In this document: positions 1 through 10,201 of the stretch, piece by piece
Layout of the letters: every line of letters begins with the position of its first letter
Numbering within the stretch: position 1 is the first letter of the stretch
Origin: CAYLUN01 sp964386865
Lineage (GTDB): Bacteria; Verrucomicrobiota; Kiritimatiellia; RFP12; UBA1067
NCBI GenBank assembly: GCA_964386865.1
Contig: CAYLUN010000010.1
Coordinates: 1 to 64,000, forward strand
DNA length: 64,000 nucleotides
Direction of reading: 5' to 3'
Made by a program: the position numbers and the translations under genes
The notes under the pieces: model-generated
What the model was told of the DNA's origin: nothing
The model's input: the letters and a program-made list of their open reading frames with translations, nothing else
Databases searched by the model: none

Positions 1-258
1 CAGGCGGTAGGGCGAGGCGTCCCCGCCGAGCCGCCGGGCAAAGTCGCGCCATGCGTTCGAGCGGCTCACCGGGGACGGTTCGCCCTACCCGCTTCGCATT
101 CCCTGTCCGCAGGCGGTAGGGCGAGGCGTCCCCGCCGAGCCGCCGGGCAAAGTCGCGCCATGCGTTCGAGCGGCTCACCGGGGACGGTTCGCCCTACCCG
201 CTGCGCACTCCCTGTCCGCAGGCGGTAGGGCGAGGCGTCCCCGCCGAGCCGCAGGGCA
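1..258. repeat. 109-bp tandem repeat, about 2.4 copies
   Basis: Copies start at 1, 110 and 219, so the unit is 109 bp; the third copy loses identity after about 252. Each full unit has near-complementary arms (one starting GGTAGGGCG near its 5' end, the other ending CGCCCTACC about 70 bp later), so each copy could fold into a long hairpin. The first copy begins at the window edge, so more copies may lie upstream. From 259 to 462 no gene is evident. Confidence 0.9.
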
Positions 259-462
259 GCGGGCGTGCCATGTGCGGGGAACGGGCGGCTACCTAACCAC
301 AGGAGTGTCGGCGGGAGGCCTGTCCCTGCCTGCCGCTGTACGCCAGACACACGCCGACCGTTCGCCCTTCGACCAGCACGCAGTCTTCGGTCATTCCAGC
401 CTCTGTTTTCTGGGAGGGCGACGGTGACTTTCGCTTGTCCGCAGCCCTGAAATGAGGTAAGC

Positions 463-468
463 TATAAT
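463..468 (+). promoter_or_regulatory. Candidate -10 box of gyrB
   Basis: A perfect TATAAT lies 24 bp before the gyrB start. No -35 hexamer stands at 16-18 bp; the nearest TTGTCC at 435-440 is 22 bp away, so only the -10 is supported. Confidence 0.4.
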
Positions 469-492
469 GAATTCACCAATACGGAAAAAAGT

Positions 493-2973
<2,481 letters not shown>

Positions 2974-2979
2974 AGACTT

Positions 2980-4029
2980 CTACGCCAGCATCACCTGTCC
3001 GCCGGTGACGGGGATGGCCTGGCCGGTCTCGTAGGCCTGCTCCATCAGGTAGTAGATCGCCTTCATCACGTCCGGCGTGGTGCAGCCGCGGCGCATGGGC
3101 ACCTTGGCCTCGTAGAACGCCTTCACGTCCGCGAAGGTTTTCGCGCCCGGCACCTTGCCGCTGTCGAGGTACTGGCGGAAGAGCCCCTTCTCCGGGTCGG
3201 CCCAGAGCGGGCCGTCGTAGAAGTTTCCGGGACAGATGGAGTTGACCTTGACGCCGTCCTCGACCAGCTCCATGGCGAAGCTCTGCGTGAGGCCGATGCC
3301 GCCGAACTTGGAGCCCGCGTATGCGCCGTTCTTGTTCGAGCCGGTCAGGCCCGACTTGCTGTTGATCTGCACGATGTCGAACCAGGCTTCAGGCGCGGCC
3401 TGGTGCTGCAGCGCGAGGATCGGCGCGACCGCCTGCACCGAGAGGAAGTAGCCCTTGTAGTTCACGCTGGTCACGAAGTCGAGGTCTTTGACGGAGAGGT
3501 CCTTGACGCTGCCCGCGCGCAGCACGCCCGCGTTCGCCACCAGCAGGTCCACGCCGCCGAAAGCCGCGACGACCTGCTCCAGCGCGGCCTTGAGCGACTC
3601 GATGTCCGCGACGTTCACGGCCACGCCGATCGCGGCCTCGCGGCCGCACGCGTCGTTGACCTTGGCGGCGGCGGCCCGCACGCCGTCGACGTTGATGTCG
3701 GCCAGCGCGACCCACGCGCCCTGCTGGGCGAGGTCGGCCGCGATCTCGAAGCCGAAGCCCTGCGCCGCGCCCGTGACGACGGCGATCTTGCCCGCCGCGC
3801 GCCCGGTGGCGGTCGCGAACTCGGCCGCGTACGTGGCGCCGAGGGTGTCGATCGTCACGCGCGTCGCTCCTGCGGGCAGCTGCTTGCGCAGCTCGGACAA
3901 CACGTCGGCGCAGCCGGGCGGGATAGAGACCACCGGCCCTTTGGCTGTGCCATCCACGCGCTTCAGGCGCGGCAGGATTTGGTTCTTGGCCATGAGCCCG
4001 CGTACGGCGGGAAGAATCTTCGTTACCAT
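2980..4029 (-). CDS. SDR-family oxidoreductase, sorbitol-6-phosphate dehydrogenase-like
   Basis: NAD(P)-dependent short-chain dehydrogenase of 349 residues, probably acting on a sugar or sugar phosphate. The Rossmann motif TGAAQGFG is at residues 86-93, followed by NAG, an active-site Ser in INSKSG and the YAGSK catalytic Tyr/Lys. The C-terminal half, with NSICPGNF and a TGQAIPVTGGQ ending, resembles sorbitol-6-phosphate 2-dehydrogenase-like SDRs. An extra N-terminal region of about 80 residues precedes the Rossmann fold; its role is not evident. I chose the ATG at 4029, preceded by GAGGAACGA, over an upstream ATG without a ribosome site. It follows the Gfo/Idh gene on the same strand after 94 bp, so the two may be co-transcribed. 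The substrate is inferred. Confidence 0.85.
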   Translation of the reverse strand: MVTKILPAVRGLMAKNQILPRLKRVDGTAKGPVVSIPPGCADVLSELRKQLPAGATRVTIDTLGATYAAEFATATGRAAGKIAVVTGAAQGFGFEIAADLAQQGAWVALADINVDGVRAAAAKVNDACGREAAIGVAVNVADIESLKAALEQVVAAFGGVDLLVANAGVLRAGSVKDLSVKDLDFVTSVNYKGYFLSVQAVAPILALQHQAAPEAWFDIVQINSKSGLTGSNKNGAYAGSKFGGIGLTQSFAMELVEDGVKVNSICPGNFYDGPLWADPEKGLFRQYLDSGKVPGAKTFADVKAFYEAKVPMRRGCTTPDVMKAIYYLMEQAYETGQAIPVTGGQVMLA

Positions 4030-4087
4030 CGTTCGTTCCTCGTTTTGGGTTCGGCGGGTTCGGCGAACGCGCCCTACCCGGCCTCTC

Positions 4088-4123
4088 AACCTAACAGTCT
4101 AACAGCCTTCAGCCTAAAAACCC
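4088..4123. repeat. Degenerate 7-8-bp tandem array
   Basis: Read on minus, the spacer between the SDR and Gfo/Idh genes consists of variants of TTAGGCTG (TTAGGCTG, AAGGCTG, TTAGACTG, TTAGGTTG). A near copy of the same array lies at 21336-21370. Confidence 0.6.
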
Positions 4124-5206
4124 TCACTTCACCTTCACCGGCCTGCCGCCCTTGGCGGACGCATAGATGGCGTCGATGATCTTCATGAGGGTCACCGCCT
4201 GCTCGGGCGTGTTGAGCGGCTTCTCCTTGCCGGCCAGCGCGAGCACGAAGTTCTGCGCCGAGCGGATGCGCCCCATGGTGGGGTCTGCGGCGGTCACGAT
4301 GTCGCGGTTGACCGAACAGCCGTTCTCCTGCGCGTACAGCTCGCACGTGTCGATGCCCGTCTCGTCGAGCCCGTCGCGCCCGAAGAGGCGCTTCACGCAG
4401 CCGCCCGCCTTCTGGCCCTGGAAGGTGACGCTCACCTCCTCGCGCTTGTTCATCTCGGCCCACGCGTTGCGCAGGAAGAGCACCTGGCCGCCCTTGAAGC
4501 GCACGAAGCCGTGGGCGGAGGCCTCCACATCGGTGACGCCGTGGGCGGCGTCCGGGATGCCCCACGGCCCCTTGAAGCCCTTGTCGGAGATGAAGTCGTC
4601 GAAGGTCTGCGCCAGCACCCACTCGGGATCCGGGTAGCCCATGAAGTAGAGCGCGAGGTCGATCATGTGCAACAGGTCGATGACCGGCCCGCCGCCGGAG
4701 AGCGCCTTCGTGGTGAACCAGCCGCCGAAGCCCGGGATGCCGGTGCGGCGGATCCAGAGGGCCTGCGCGGCGTTGATGCGGCCGACCGCGCCGGCGTCAA
4801 GGTAGGCCTTCAGGGCGTAGGCTTCGGGGCGGGCGCGGTTGTTGAAGTTGAACATGAGCGTGCGCTTGGCCTTCTTGGCCGCCGCCGCCATGGCGCGGAT
4901 CTCGGCCGTGTTCAGGGCCGGCGGCTTCTCGCAGAAGACGTGGAGGCCTGCGGCCAGCGCCTGCAGGGCGAGGGGCTTGTGGAATTTGTTTGGCGTGATC
5001 ACCGATACGGCGTCGAGCTTCTCGGCCTTCAGCATCGCGGCGACGCTGTCATACGCGGAGGCGATGCCGAACGTGCCGGCGACGCGCCGCGCCGCCGCGA
5101 GGTTCACGTCCGCGACCGCGACGACCTCCGCTCCGCCCGCGATGAAGCCGGGGATGTGGTAGTTGGTCATGCCGCCCGCGCCGATGACGCCGATTCTGAT
5201 GCTCAT
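4124..5206 (-). CDS. Gfo/Idh/MocA family oxidoreductase (cytoplasmic)
   Basis: NAD(P)-dependent sugar or cyclitol dehydrogenase family, 360 residues with no signal peptide. The N-terminal Rossmann motif GVIGAGGM is at residues 6-13 and the family EKP motif at residues 93-95 (VFCEKPPAL); the C-terminal half has the alpha/beta substrate domain with GGGPVIDLLHMID, where the conserved catalytic His is expected. The start at 5206 has a GGAAGGA ribosome site on minus. It is divergent from the Tat-exported Gfo/Idh gene at 5465, and the 258-bp spacer holds two palindromes. The substrate cannot be told from sequence. Confidence 0.88.
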   Translation of the reverse strand: MSIRIGVIGAGGMTNYHIPGFIAGGAEVVAVADVNLAAARRVAGTFGIASAYDSVAAMLKAEKLDAVSVITPNKFHKPLALQALAAGLHVFCEKPPALNTAEIRAMAAAAKKAKRTLMFNFNNRARPEAYALKAYLDAGAVGRINAAQALWIRRTGIPGFGGWFTTKALSGGGPVIDLLHMIDLALYFMGYPDPEWVLAQTFDDFISDKGFKGPWGIPDAAHGVTDVEASAHGFVRFKGGQVLFLRNAWAEMNKREEVSVTFQGQKAGGCVKRLFGRDGLDETGIDTCELYAQENGCSVNRDIVTAADPTMGRIRSAQNFVLALAGKEKPLNTPEQAVTLMKIIDAIYASAKGGRPVKVK

Positions 5207-5334
5207 GGTGGTGTCCTTCCGTAGGGTTCGCTCTGAAAAGGCCTCTAGTTTACGATATCTATCCGCCGGACGGAATCCGAAAAAGCAAAGGGGAAAAACC
5301 GGGGGCGCTCGGTTCCTGACGCCAGTTGGACGCT

Positions 5335-5382
5335 GGTTTCGTGAAACCTCATTCTCACACCTCCGGAGGTGTGAGAATGAGG
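5335..5382. promoter_or_regulatory. Two adjoining palindromes, one a perfect 36-bp inverted repeat
   Basis: 5347-5382 is a perfect palindrome with no spacer: 18-bp arms meeting at CC|GG, with core CACCTCCGGAGGTG. Overlapping its left end, GGTTTC-GT-GAAACC at 5335-5348 is a second inverted repeat with a 2-bp gap. Both lie between divergent Gfo/Idh genes and just upstream of a candidate promoter at 5398. This fits an operator for a dimeric or tetrameric repressor, or a strong hairpin or cruciform. There is no T-run, so a terminator is less likely. Confidence 0.75.
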
Positions 5383-5397
5383 CTGTAGCTGTTTGTC

Positions 5398-5427
5398 TTG
5401 GCGGAAAGGCTGTGGAACCAGTAGACT
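5398..5427 (+). promoter_or_regulatory. Candidate promoter for the exported Gfo/Idh operon
   Basis: TTGGCG at 5398-5403 and TAGACT at 5422-5427 with an 18-bp spacer. It lies 15 bp after the 36-bp palindrome and 38 bp before the ATG at 5465. Confidence 0.35.
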
Positions 5428-5464
5428 ACTTATATTCGCAATTCACTCGTATGGGGGGCAGACC

Positions 5465-6934
5465 ATGAATCGACGGGACTTCGTGAAAGCGGCCGGCGGG
5501 GCGGCTGCGGCGTTCAACATCGTTCCTGGCCACGTGCTGGGCCAGTCGGGGCAGACGTCGCCGAACAGCACGCTCACGGTGGCGCTGATCGGCTGCGGCA
5601 CGCAGGGGCTGCGCGAGCTGCCGGGCCTGCTGGCCACGCCCGGGGTGCAGGTCGTGGCGGTGTGCGATCCGAACCGGGATGGCGAGGACTACGTGGACTG
5701 GTCGCGCGACGGCCTGCGCAAGAGCCTGGCCAAAGCTGTCGGAAAGACCGATTGGCGCGAGGGGCGGCCGATCCCAGGCGGCCGCGACGCGGCGGCGGAG
5801 CTGGTCGATCTGTACTACGCGGGCCAGCGGGGCGCGGGCGTCTTCAAGGCCTGCGCGAAATACGCCGACTTCCGCGAGCTGCTCGAAAAGGAGAAGGGGC
5901 TCGACGCCGTCAAGGTCATGACGCCGGACCACCTGCACGCGACGGTCGCCATCGCCGCGATGAAGGCCGGCAAGCGGGTGATTCTGCACAAGCCGCTCGC
6001 CAACCGGCTCGCGGAGGCGCGCAAGGTGATCGAGACCGCCCGGCAGACCGGCGTGGCCACGCACTTCATTCCGACGACATCCGGCGCAGACGTCTCGATT
6101 TCGGCGCAGCTCATCCGCGCGGGCGCGATCGGCAAGCTGCTGGAAGTTCACAACTGGTCCAACCGCCCGGTGTGGCCGCAGTACGCGACGCTGCCGACGG
6201 ACGCGCCGCCGGTGCCGAAGGACTTCATCTGGGATCTGTGGCTGGGGCCGTCGCTGGACCGGCCGTACCACCCGAACTTCACGCACACGGTGTTCCGCGG
6301 CTGGTACGAGTTCGGCGGCGGGGCGATCGCCGACATGGGCCACTACAGCCTCTGCCGCGTGTTCGCCGAGTTCGATCTCGACGCGCCCGTGCGGGTCGAG
6401 TCCACGCCGAGCCACGTGTGTGCGCTGCGCGATCGCGTGAGCGTCAAGGTCGCCAACGACTACTCGTTCCCGGCTGCGGCGACGGTGCGCTTCACGTTCG
6501 CGGCGAAGGGGGCGCGGCCCGCGCTGGATCTCTTCTGGTACGACGGCGGGATGCGGCCGCGCACGCCGGAGGAGCTGGAGCGGGAGAGCGCCGAGCTGGC
6601 GCCCGAAGGCATGCTGTTCGTCGGCGAAAAGGGCAAGATCCTCGCCGATTTCCGAGGCGAGAAGCCCCGCATTCTCTCGGGCGAGAAGGCTGGCGACCTG
6701 CCCGCGCCGACGCCGGTCAACACCGACTGGGTTACGGCTTTCCGGGGCGGAGCGCCCACGTGCGGCGACTTCCTGAAGGCGGGGCCGATATCCGACGCGA
6801 TGAATCTGGCGGCGGTTTCGCTGCGGCTCGGCGGCAAGCGCCTGCTGTGGGACGCGGCGGCGATGAAGATCACGAACCGGCCCGAGGCCGAAAAGTATCT
6901 GACGCGCGAGTACCGCAAGGGGTGGGAGATCTAA
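5465..6934 (+). CDS. Tat-exported Gfo/Idh/MocA family oxidoreductase
   Basis: A 489-residue Gfo/Idh protein with an N-terminal twin-arginine signal (MNRRDFVKAAGGAAAAF), so it probably acts outside the cytoplasmic membrane after folding with its cofactor. The Rossmann motif is ALIGCGTQG (residues 40-48). The family EKP motif is replaced by HKP at residues 175-177 (VILHKPLAN), with Glu changed to His, which may alter chemistry. The ATG at 5465 has GGGGGGCAG upstream and gives the signal peptide directly. The next gene begins 17 bp later and is also Tat-type, indicating an operon of exported sugar-modifying enzymes. The substrate is unknown. Confidence 0.88.
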   Translation: MNRRDFVKAAGGAAAAFNIVPGHVLGQSGQTSPNSTLTVALIGCGTQGLRELPGLLATPGVQVVAVCDPNRDGEDYVDWSRDGLRKSLAKAVGKTDWREGRPIPGGRDAAAELVDLYYAGQRGAGVFKACAKYADFRELLEKEKGLDAVKVMTPDHLHATVAIAAMKAGKRVILHKPLANRLAEARKVIETARQTGVATHFIPTTSGADVSISAQLIRAGAIGKLLEVHNWSNRPVWPQYATLPTDAPPVPKDFIWDLWLGPSLDRPYHPNFTHTVFRGWYEFGGGAIADMGHYSLCRVFAEFDLDAPVRVESTPSHVCALRDRVSVKVANDYSFPAAATVRFTFAAKGARPALDLFWYDGGMRPRTPEELERESAELAPEGMLFVGEKGKILADFRGEKPRILSGEKAGDLPAPTPVNTDWVTAFRGGAPTCGDFLKAGPISDAMNLAAVSLRLGGKRLLWDAAAMKITNRPEAEKYLTREYRKGWEI

Positions 6935-6951
6935 GTAAAGGGAGAATGATC

Positions 6952-7809
6952 ATGCAAGGACTGACGAGGCGCGGATTCTTGGGGCGCGGATGTATGGCAG
7001 GCGCGGCGCTGTTCGCGGGCGGCACGCCGGGGGCGGCTCGGGCGAATCCGCTCGGGATGCCGATCGGCGTTCAGACGTACGTCGTCCGCGACACGATCGG
7101 CGCTGACTTCGCGGGCACGCTGAAGCGGCTTGCAGCGATGGGTTTCCAGTCGATCGAGATGTGCTCGCCTCCCGGCTACGGCAAGGAGTGGGCGCCGCTC
7201 ACCAAGCTGACGGCAAGCGAAATGCGCGAGGCGATCCGCGCGGCGGGGCTGGGCTGCGAGAGCTGCCACTACCCGTTCGCCGAGCTAACGGAGCATCTGG
7301 ACGAGAGCGTCGTGTACGCCAACGAGCTGGGCCTGAAGCAGATGGTCATCTCCGGCTACTGGCTCAAGAAGGGCGCGGCGCTGGACGAGTGGCGCCAGGC
7401 CGCCGACGCGACCAACGCGCTCGGCGAGCGCACGCGGAAGGCGGGGCTGCAGCTCGTGTTCCACAACCACCACTTCGAATTTGAGACGGTCGACGGCACG
7501 CTGATCTACGACGAGCTCATGAAGCGGCTCGATCCGGCGCTCGTCAAGATGCAGTTCCAGGTGGCGGTGATCAGCGCTGGCTACAAGGCCGTCACCTACT
7601 TTCGGAAGTATCCCGGGCGCTTCCAGTCGCTCCACCTCGCCGACTATTCGGCGGAGCTGAAGAAGGCCGTGCCGCTCGGGCAGGGCGTCGTGGACTGGAA
7701 GGAGCTGTTCGCCGAGGCCCAGGCGGCAGGCGTGAAGAACTGCTTTGTCGAGATGGGCGTGGATCTGCTCAAGCCCAGCTGCGACTACCTGAAGGGGCTG
7801 ACGGTGTAG
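6952..7809 (+). CDS. Tat-exported sugar phosphate isomerase/epimerase-like TIM barrel
   Basis: A 285-residue AP endonuclease 2/xylose isomerase-like TIM barrel. It opens with a twin-arginine signal (LTRRGFLGRG), then IGVQTYVVRD. Metal or substrate residues are suggested by LVFHNHHFEFE and SLHLADY. In the usual LDVGH-type strand the sequence here is MQFQVAVISAG, so one expected metal Asp appears absent and activity may be altered. The ATG at 6952 is 7 nt from GGGAG; an in-frame ATG at 6946 is too close to that site. It forms an operon with the upstream exported Gfo/Idh gene, which suggests joint action on a carbohydrate in the periplasm. Confidence 0.85.
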   Translation: MQGLTRRGFLGRGCMAGAALFAGGTPGAARANPLGMPIGVQTYVVRDTIGADFAGTLKRLAAMGFQSIEMCSPPGYGKEWAPLTKLTASEMREAIRAAGLGCESCHYPFAELTEHLDESVVYANELGLKQMVISGYWLKKGAALDEWRQAADATNALGERTRKAGLQLVFHNHHFEFETVDGTLIYDELMKRLDPALVKMQFQVAVISAGYKAVTYFRKYPGRFQSLHLADYSAELKKAVPLGQGVVDWKELFAEAQAAGVKNCFVEMGVDLLKPSCDYLKGLTV

Positions 7810-7833
7810 CGGCATTCGGGGCAAGGGGATGGT

Positions 7834-8332
7834 ATGAAACGGACTTTGACGATGGCCGCGGCGGTGGTGGCGTGTACGGGGTGCTGGGCGGCGGCGGATT
7901 TGAAGGCGGGGCTGGCCGGGCAGTGGAGCTTCGCGTCGAGCGACGGCGCGACGGTGGCGGATCAGTCGGGCAACGGGTTGGCCGGCCGCATCGAGGGCGG
8001 TAAGACCCAAGGCGCGCCGCGCGCGCTGGCCTGCGACGGGTTCTCGACCGAAGTTGTGATCGACGAGCGCGGGGCGTGGGTGATGGTGGGGCGACCTACG
8101 GTGACGCATCCGTCGCGCTCTATGTGAACGGCAAGGAGGACGGGCGGAGCGAGTCGTTCCCCGCGATGAACTATGGCAAGGGCCCGCTCTACATCGGCCG
8201 GTGCAAGGCGGGCAGCTGCAGGAGAAGGCGCCGGGCTTCTTCTACTCGCCTTACGCGGAGCTTCTGGGCCTAATGAAGCCGCTCAACCGCGAGGTGTACC
8301 CGCTGACGCGCTTCTTCGACCAGACGCGCTGA
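7834..8332 (+). pseudogene. Decayed LamG/concanavalin-like exported protein
   Basis: The reading frame opens with a signal peptide (MKRTLTMAAAVVACTGCWAAA) and a LamG-like start (LAGQWSFASSDGATVADQSG). It shifts near 8085 into a frame giving ATYGDASVALYVNGKEDG, a typical LamG strand, and shifts again near 8210 into a frame ending LTRFFDQTR with TGA at 8330. Three successive frames each carry coding-like sequence, so this is one gene broken by at least two indels, and the product is too short for a full LamG enzyme. It follows the exported isomerase after 24 bp and was probably part of that operon. Confidence 0.75.
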
Positions 8333-8349
8333 GGCGGCGAGACGCCGCC
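8333..8349. repeat. Perfect 7-bp hairpin after the pseudogene
   Basis: GGCGGCG-AGA-CGCCGCC directly follows the TGA at 8330. No T-run follows, so it is not a typical terminator. Fragments resembling the GTCCCTAC end of the dispersed REP-like element lie at about 8370-8385. Confidence 0.5.
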
Positions 8350-8403
8350 ACGCAGGCGCAAGGCACGGGGCGCCGTCCCTACACGGGGGCGCTCGGTGTT
8401 GTC

Positions 8404-9099
8404 CTACGCGCCCGACATTTCCGCGGCGATGGCGCGGGCGGCGGCGCAGGGGTCGGCGGCCTCGAGGATGGGGCGCCCCACCACGAGGTGCGTCGAGCCG
8501 TCCTTCACCGCCTGCGCGGGGGTCGCGACGCGCTTCTGGTCGCCCACGTCCGCGCCTGCCGGGCGTACGCCGGGCGTCACCAGCAGCGCGGCCGGGCCGA
8601 GCGCGGCGCGCATGTTGGCGACTTCCTTGGGCGAGCAGACGATGCCGTCCGCGCCGTTCTCGCAGGCCAGGCGGCCGAGGGCTTCGACCTGGGCTTTCAT
8701 ATCGCGGGCCACGCCCAGGTCGCCCAGGTCGGCTTGGTCGAGGCTGGTGAGCACGGTCACGGCGAGGATCTTGGGGGCGCTCGCGCCGCAGGAGAGCGCC
8801 GCGTCTTTGGCGGCGCGGATCATCGCCTTGCCGCCCACCGCGTGAATGGTCATGAGATCCACGCCTAGCGCCGCGCCGGATTTGACGGCGCGCTCGACGG
8901 TGCGCGGGATGTCGTGCAGCTTAAGATCCAGAAAGACCTTCTTGCCGCGGCTCTTAACGGCCTTCACGACGTCCGGGCCTTCGGCGCTAAAGAGCTCCAG
9001 CCCAATCTTGTAGAACGACACCGAGTCGCCGAGGCGGTCGACGGTCTGTTCGACTTCGGCGGTGGAGGAGACATCGAGAGCGACAATCAGTTCGGCCAT
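8404..9099 (-). CDS. pyrF: Orotidine 5'-phosphate decarboxylase
   Basis: Final step of UMP synthesis (OMP to UMP + CO2), cytoplasmic. The 231 residues match the class I family. Catalytic residues are visible: D9, K31 and the DLKLHD charge network (D58, K60, D63), and the phosphate-binding C-terminal motif TPGVRPAGADVGDQKR. The start at 9099 has AAGGAACT on minus. It stands alone, without other pyrimidine genes in the window. The related hexulose-phosphate synthase is less likely given the DIPRTV and TPGVRP motifs. Confidence 0.95.
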   Translation of the reverse strand: MAELIVALDVSSTAEVEQTVDRLGDSVSFYKIGLELFSAEGPDVVKAVKSRGKKVFLDLKLHDIPRTVERAVKSGAALGVDLMTIHAVGGKAMIRAAKDAALSCGASAPKILAVTVLTSLDQADLGDLGVARDMKAQVEALGRLACENGADGIVCSPKEVANMRAALGPAALLVTPGVRPAGADVGDQKRVATPAQAVKDGSTHLVVGRPILEAADPCAAARAIAAEMSGA

Positions 9100-9157
9100 G
9101 GGTCAGTTCCTTTGCGTGGCGGTATTAAGCCAAAAACGGAGGTGGGTGGCAATAAGA

Positions 9158-9191
9158 AGTAGGCAGTCGGCAACCGCAGTAGGCAGTTAAG
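9158..9191. repeat. Heptamer array AGTAGGC-type
   Basis: Five units (AGTAGGC, AGTCGGC, a 6-bp AACCGC, AGTAGGC, AGTTAAG) lie in the 259-bp spacer upstream of pyrF. The rest of 9100-9358 shows no gene. Confidence 0.55.
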
Positions 9192-9358
9192 TGGACAGGC
9201 CGTCAGCAGTGGAACCGGGCCGGCAGGGGTACGGTCGCCAGATAATTGATGCGCGGAGGCAATAAGTGGATTAATCACTCGTTTAATACAACTGTTTGAA
9301 TGGCGTGATCAGCTGGGGCCCAGTCAAGCCCCGGCCGCGCCGGAAAGGTGGGGACAGT

Positions 9359-9931
9359 ATGAATAGCAGCACACAGTCAGTTTGTTGGGGTCTGTTTGCG
9401 GCCGTTGCGGTTCTCGCAACGTGTCCGGCGAAGGCCGACCGCTCCGGCTTCGGCTCGGGGCCGGGCAACGGCGAGGGCGGGTTTCGCGCGGACGGCCCCG
9501 GCAACGGGGAGCGCGAGTTCCGTCAGGACGGCCCCGGCAACGGGGAGCGCGAGTTCCGTCAGGACGGTCCCGGTAGCGGGGAGCGCGAGTTCCACTCGGG
9601 CTACGGCCAACCGGACAACCGTGGGCCCGGCCCGGATCGGCGTGAGCCCCGGCTGCCGGACGCGTACGCGCCGCGCCCCGAGTTCGGTCCGCCGCGCCCC
9701 ATGATCTACCCGCCGCGCCAGACCGGCTGTCCGCCGCCGCCCACGCCGGTGTTTTACACGCCGCCCGCGCAGACGGCGGGCTGGGCCAACGGACGCTGGG
9801 TGGAGCGCGACCAGCGCGTGCGGGTCGACGGCTACTGGCACGAGTCCTTCGAAGCCGACGGCCGCCGCTGCAGGACGTGGCAGCCCGAGCGCTGGGAGAG
9901 CCGCCGCACCCCCGAGTGGATGCAGCGGTAA
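9359..9931 (+). CDS. Secreted Gly/Pro-rich repeat protein of unknown function
   Basis: I do not recognise this 190-residue protein. It has a signal peptide (residues 1-26, ending near PAKA), then tandem 12-residue repeats of the type DGPGNGEREFRQ (36-bp DNA unit, about three copies, residues 45-80), then a Pro-rich stretch (FGPPRPMIYPPRQTGCPPPP). A C-terminal block rich in Trp and charged residues follows (WANGRWVERDQRVRVDGYW, WQPERWESRR), which looks like a small beta domain. The ATG at 9359 follows AGGTGGGG at good spacing. An extracytoplasmic location is inferred. The DNA repeats make copy number prone to slippage. Confidence 0.75.
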   Translation: MNSSTQSVCWGLFAAVAVLATCPAKADRSGFGSGPGNGEGGFRADGPGNGEREFRQDGPGNGEREFRQDGPGSGEREFHSGYGQPDNRGPGPDRREPRLPDAYAPRPEFGPPRPMIYPPRQTGCPPPPTPVFYTPPAQTAGWANGRWVERDQRVRVDGYWHESFEADGRRCRTWQPERWESRRTPEWMQR

Positions 9932-10033
9932 GGGCCTCCCTGAGATGAGAACGCGAGGCGGGCGGGCGCTAGGCGCCCCCCGCCTGATCGCGTCACGCCG
10001 GCGAGGAGCGCACGCACAGTTCATTTGCAGAGA

Positions 10034-10098
10034 GGACGAGCAGACGCTCGTCCCTGTGTAACCGGATTCTGATGGCAGGGGCAAGCGTCTGCTTGCCC
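10034..10098. repeat. Pair of hairpins that are inverted, covarying copies
   Basis: Hairpin 1 (10034-10053) has stem GGACGAGC and loop AGAC. Hairpin 2 (10079-10098) has stem GGGCAAGC and loop GTCT. Each is an 8-bp perfect stem. Hairpin 2 read on minus equals hairpin 1 except at two stem pairs (A-T to G-C and G-C to A-T), both compensated. The loops are also complementary, so they could kiss. This fits a REP/BIME-like element in the 270-bp spacer before the OPT gene. Confidence 0.75.
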
Positions 10099-10201
10099 AC
10101 GCATTTCCCGGTCTCTCAAATGAAACGCGCGTGCGCCCGCCGGCACGGAGCCGAGCAAAAACGCCTTGCGCTCAAGAGGCGGAGTGTAGTAAGTGTAAGG
10201 C

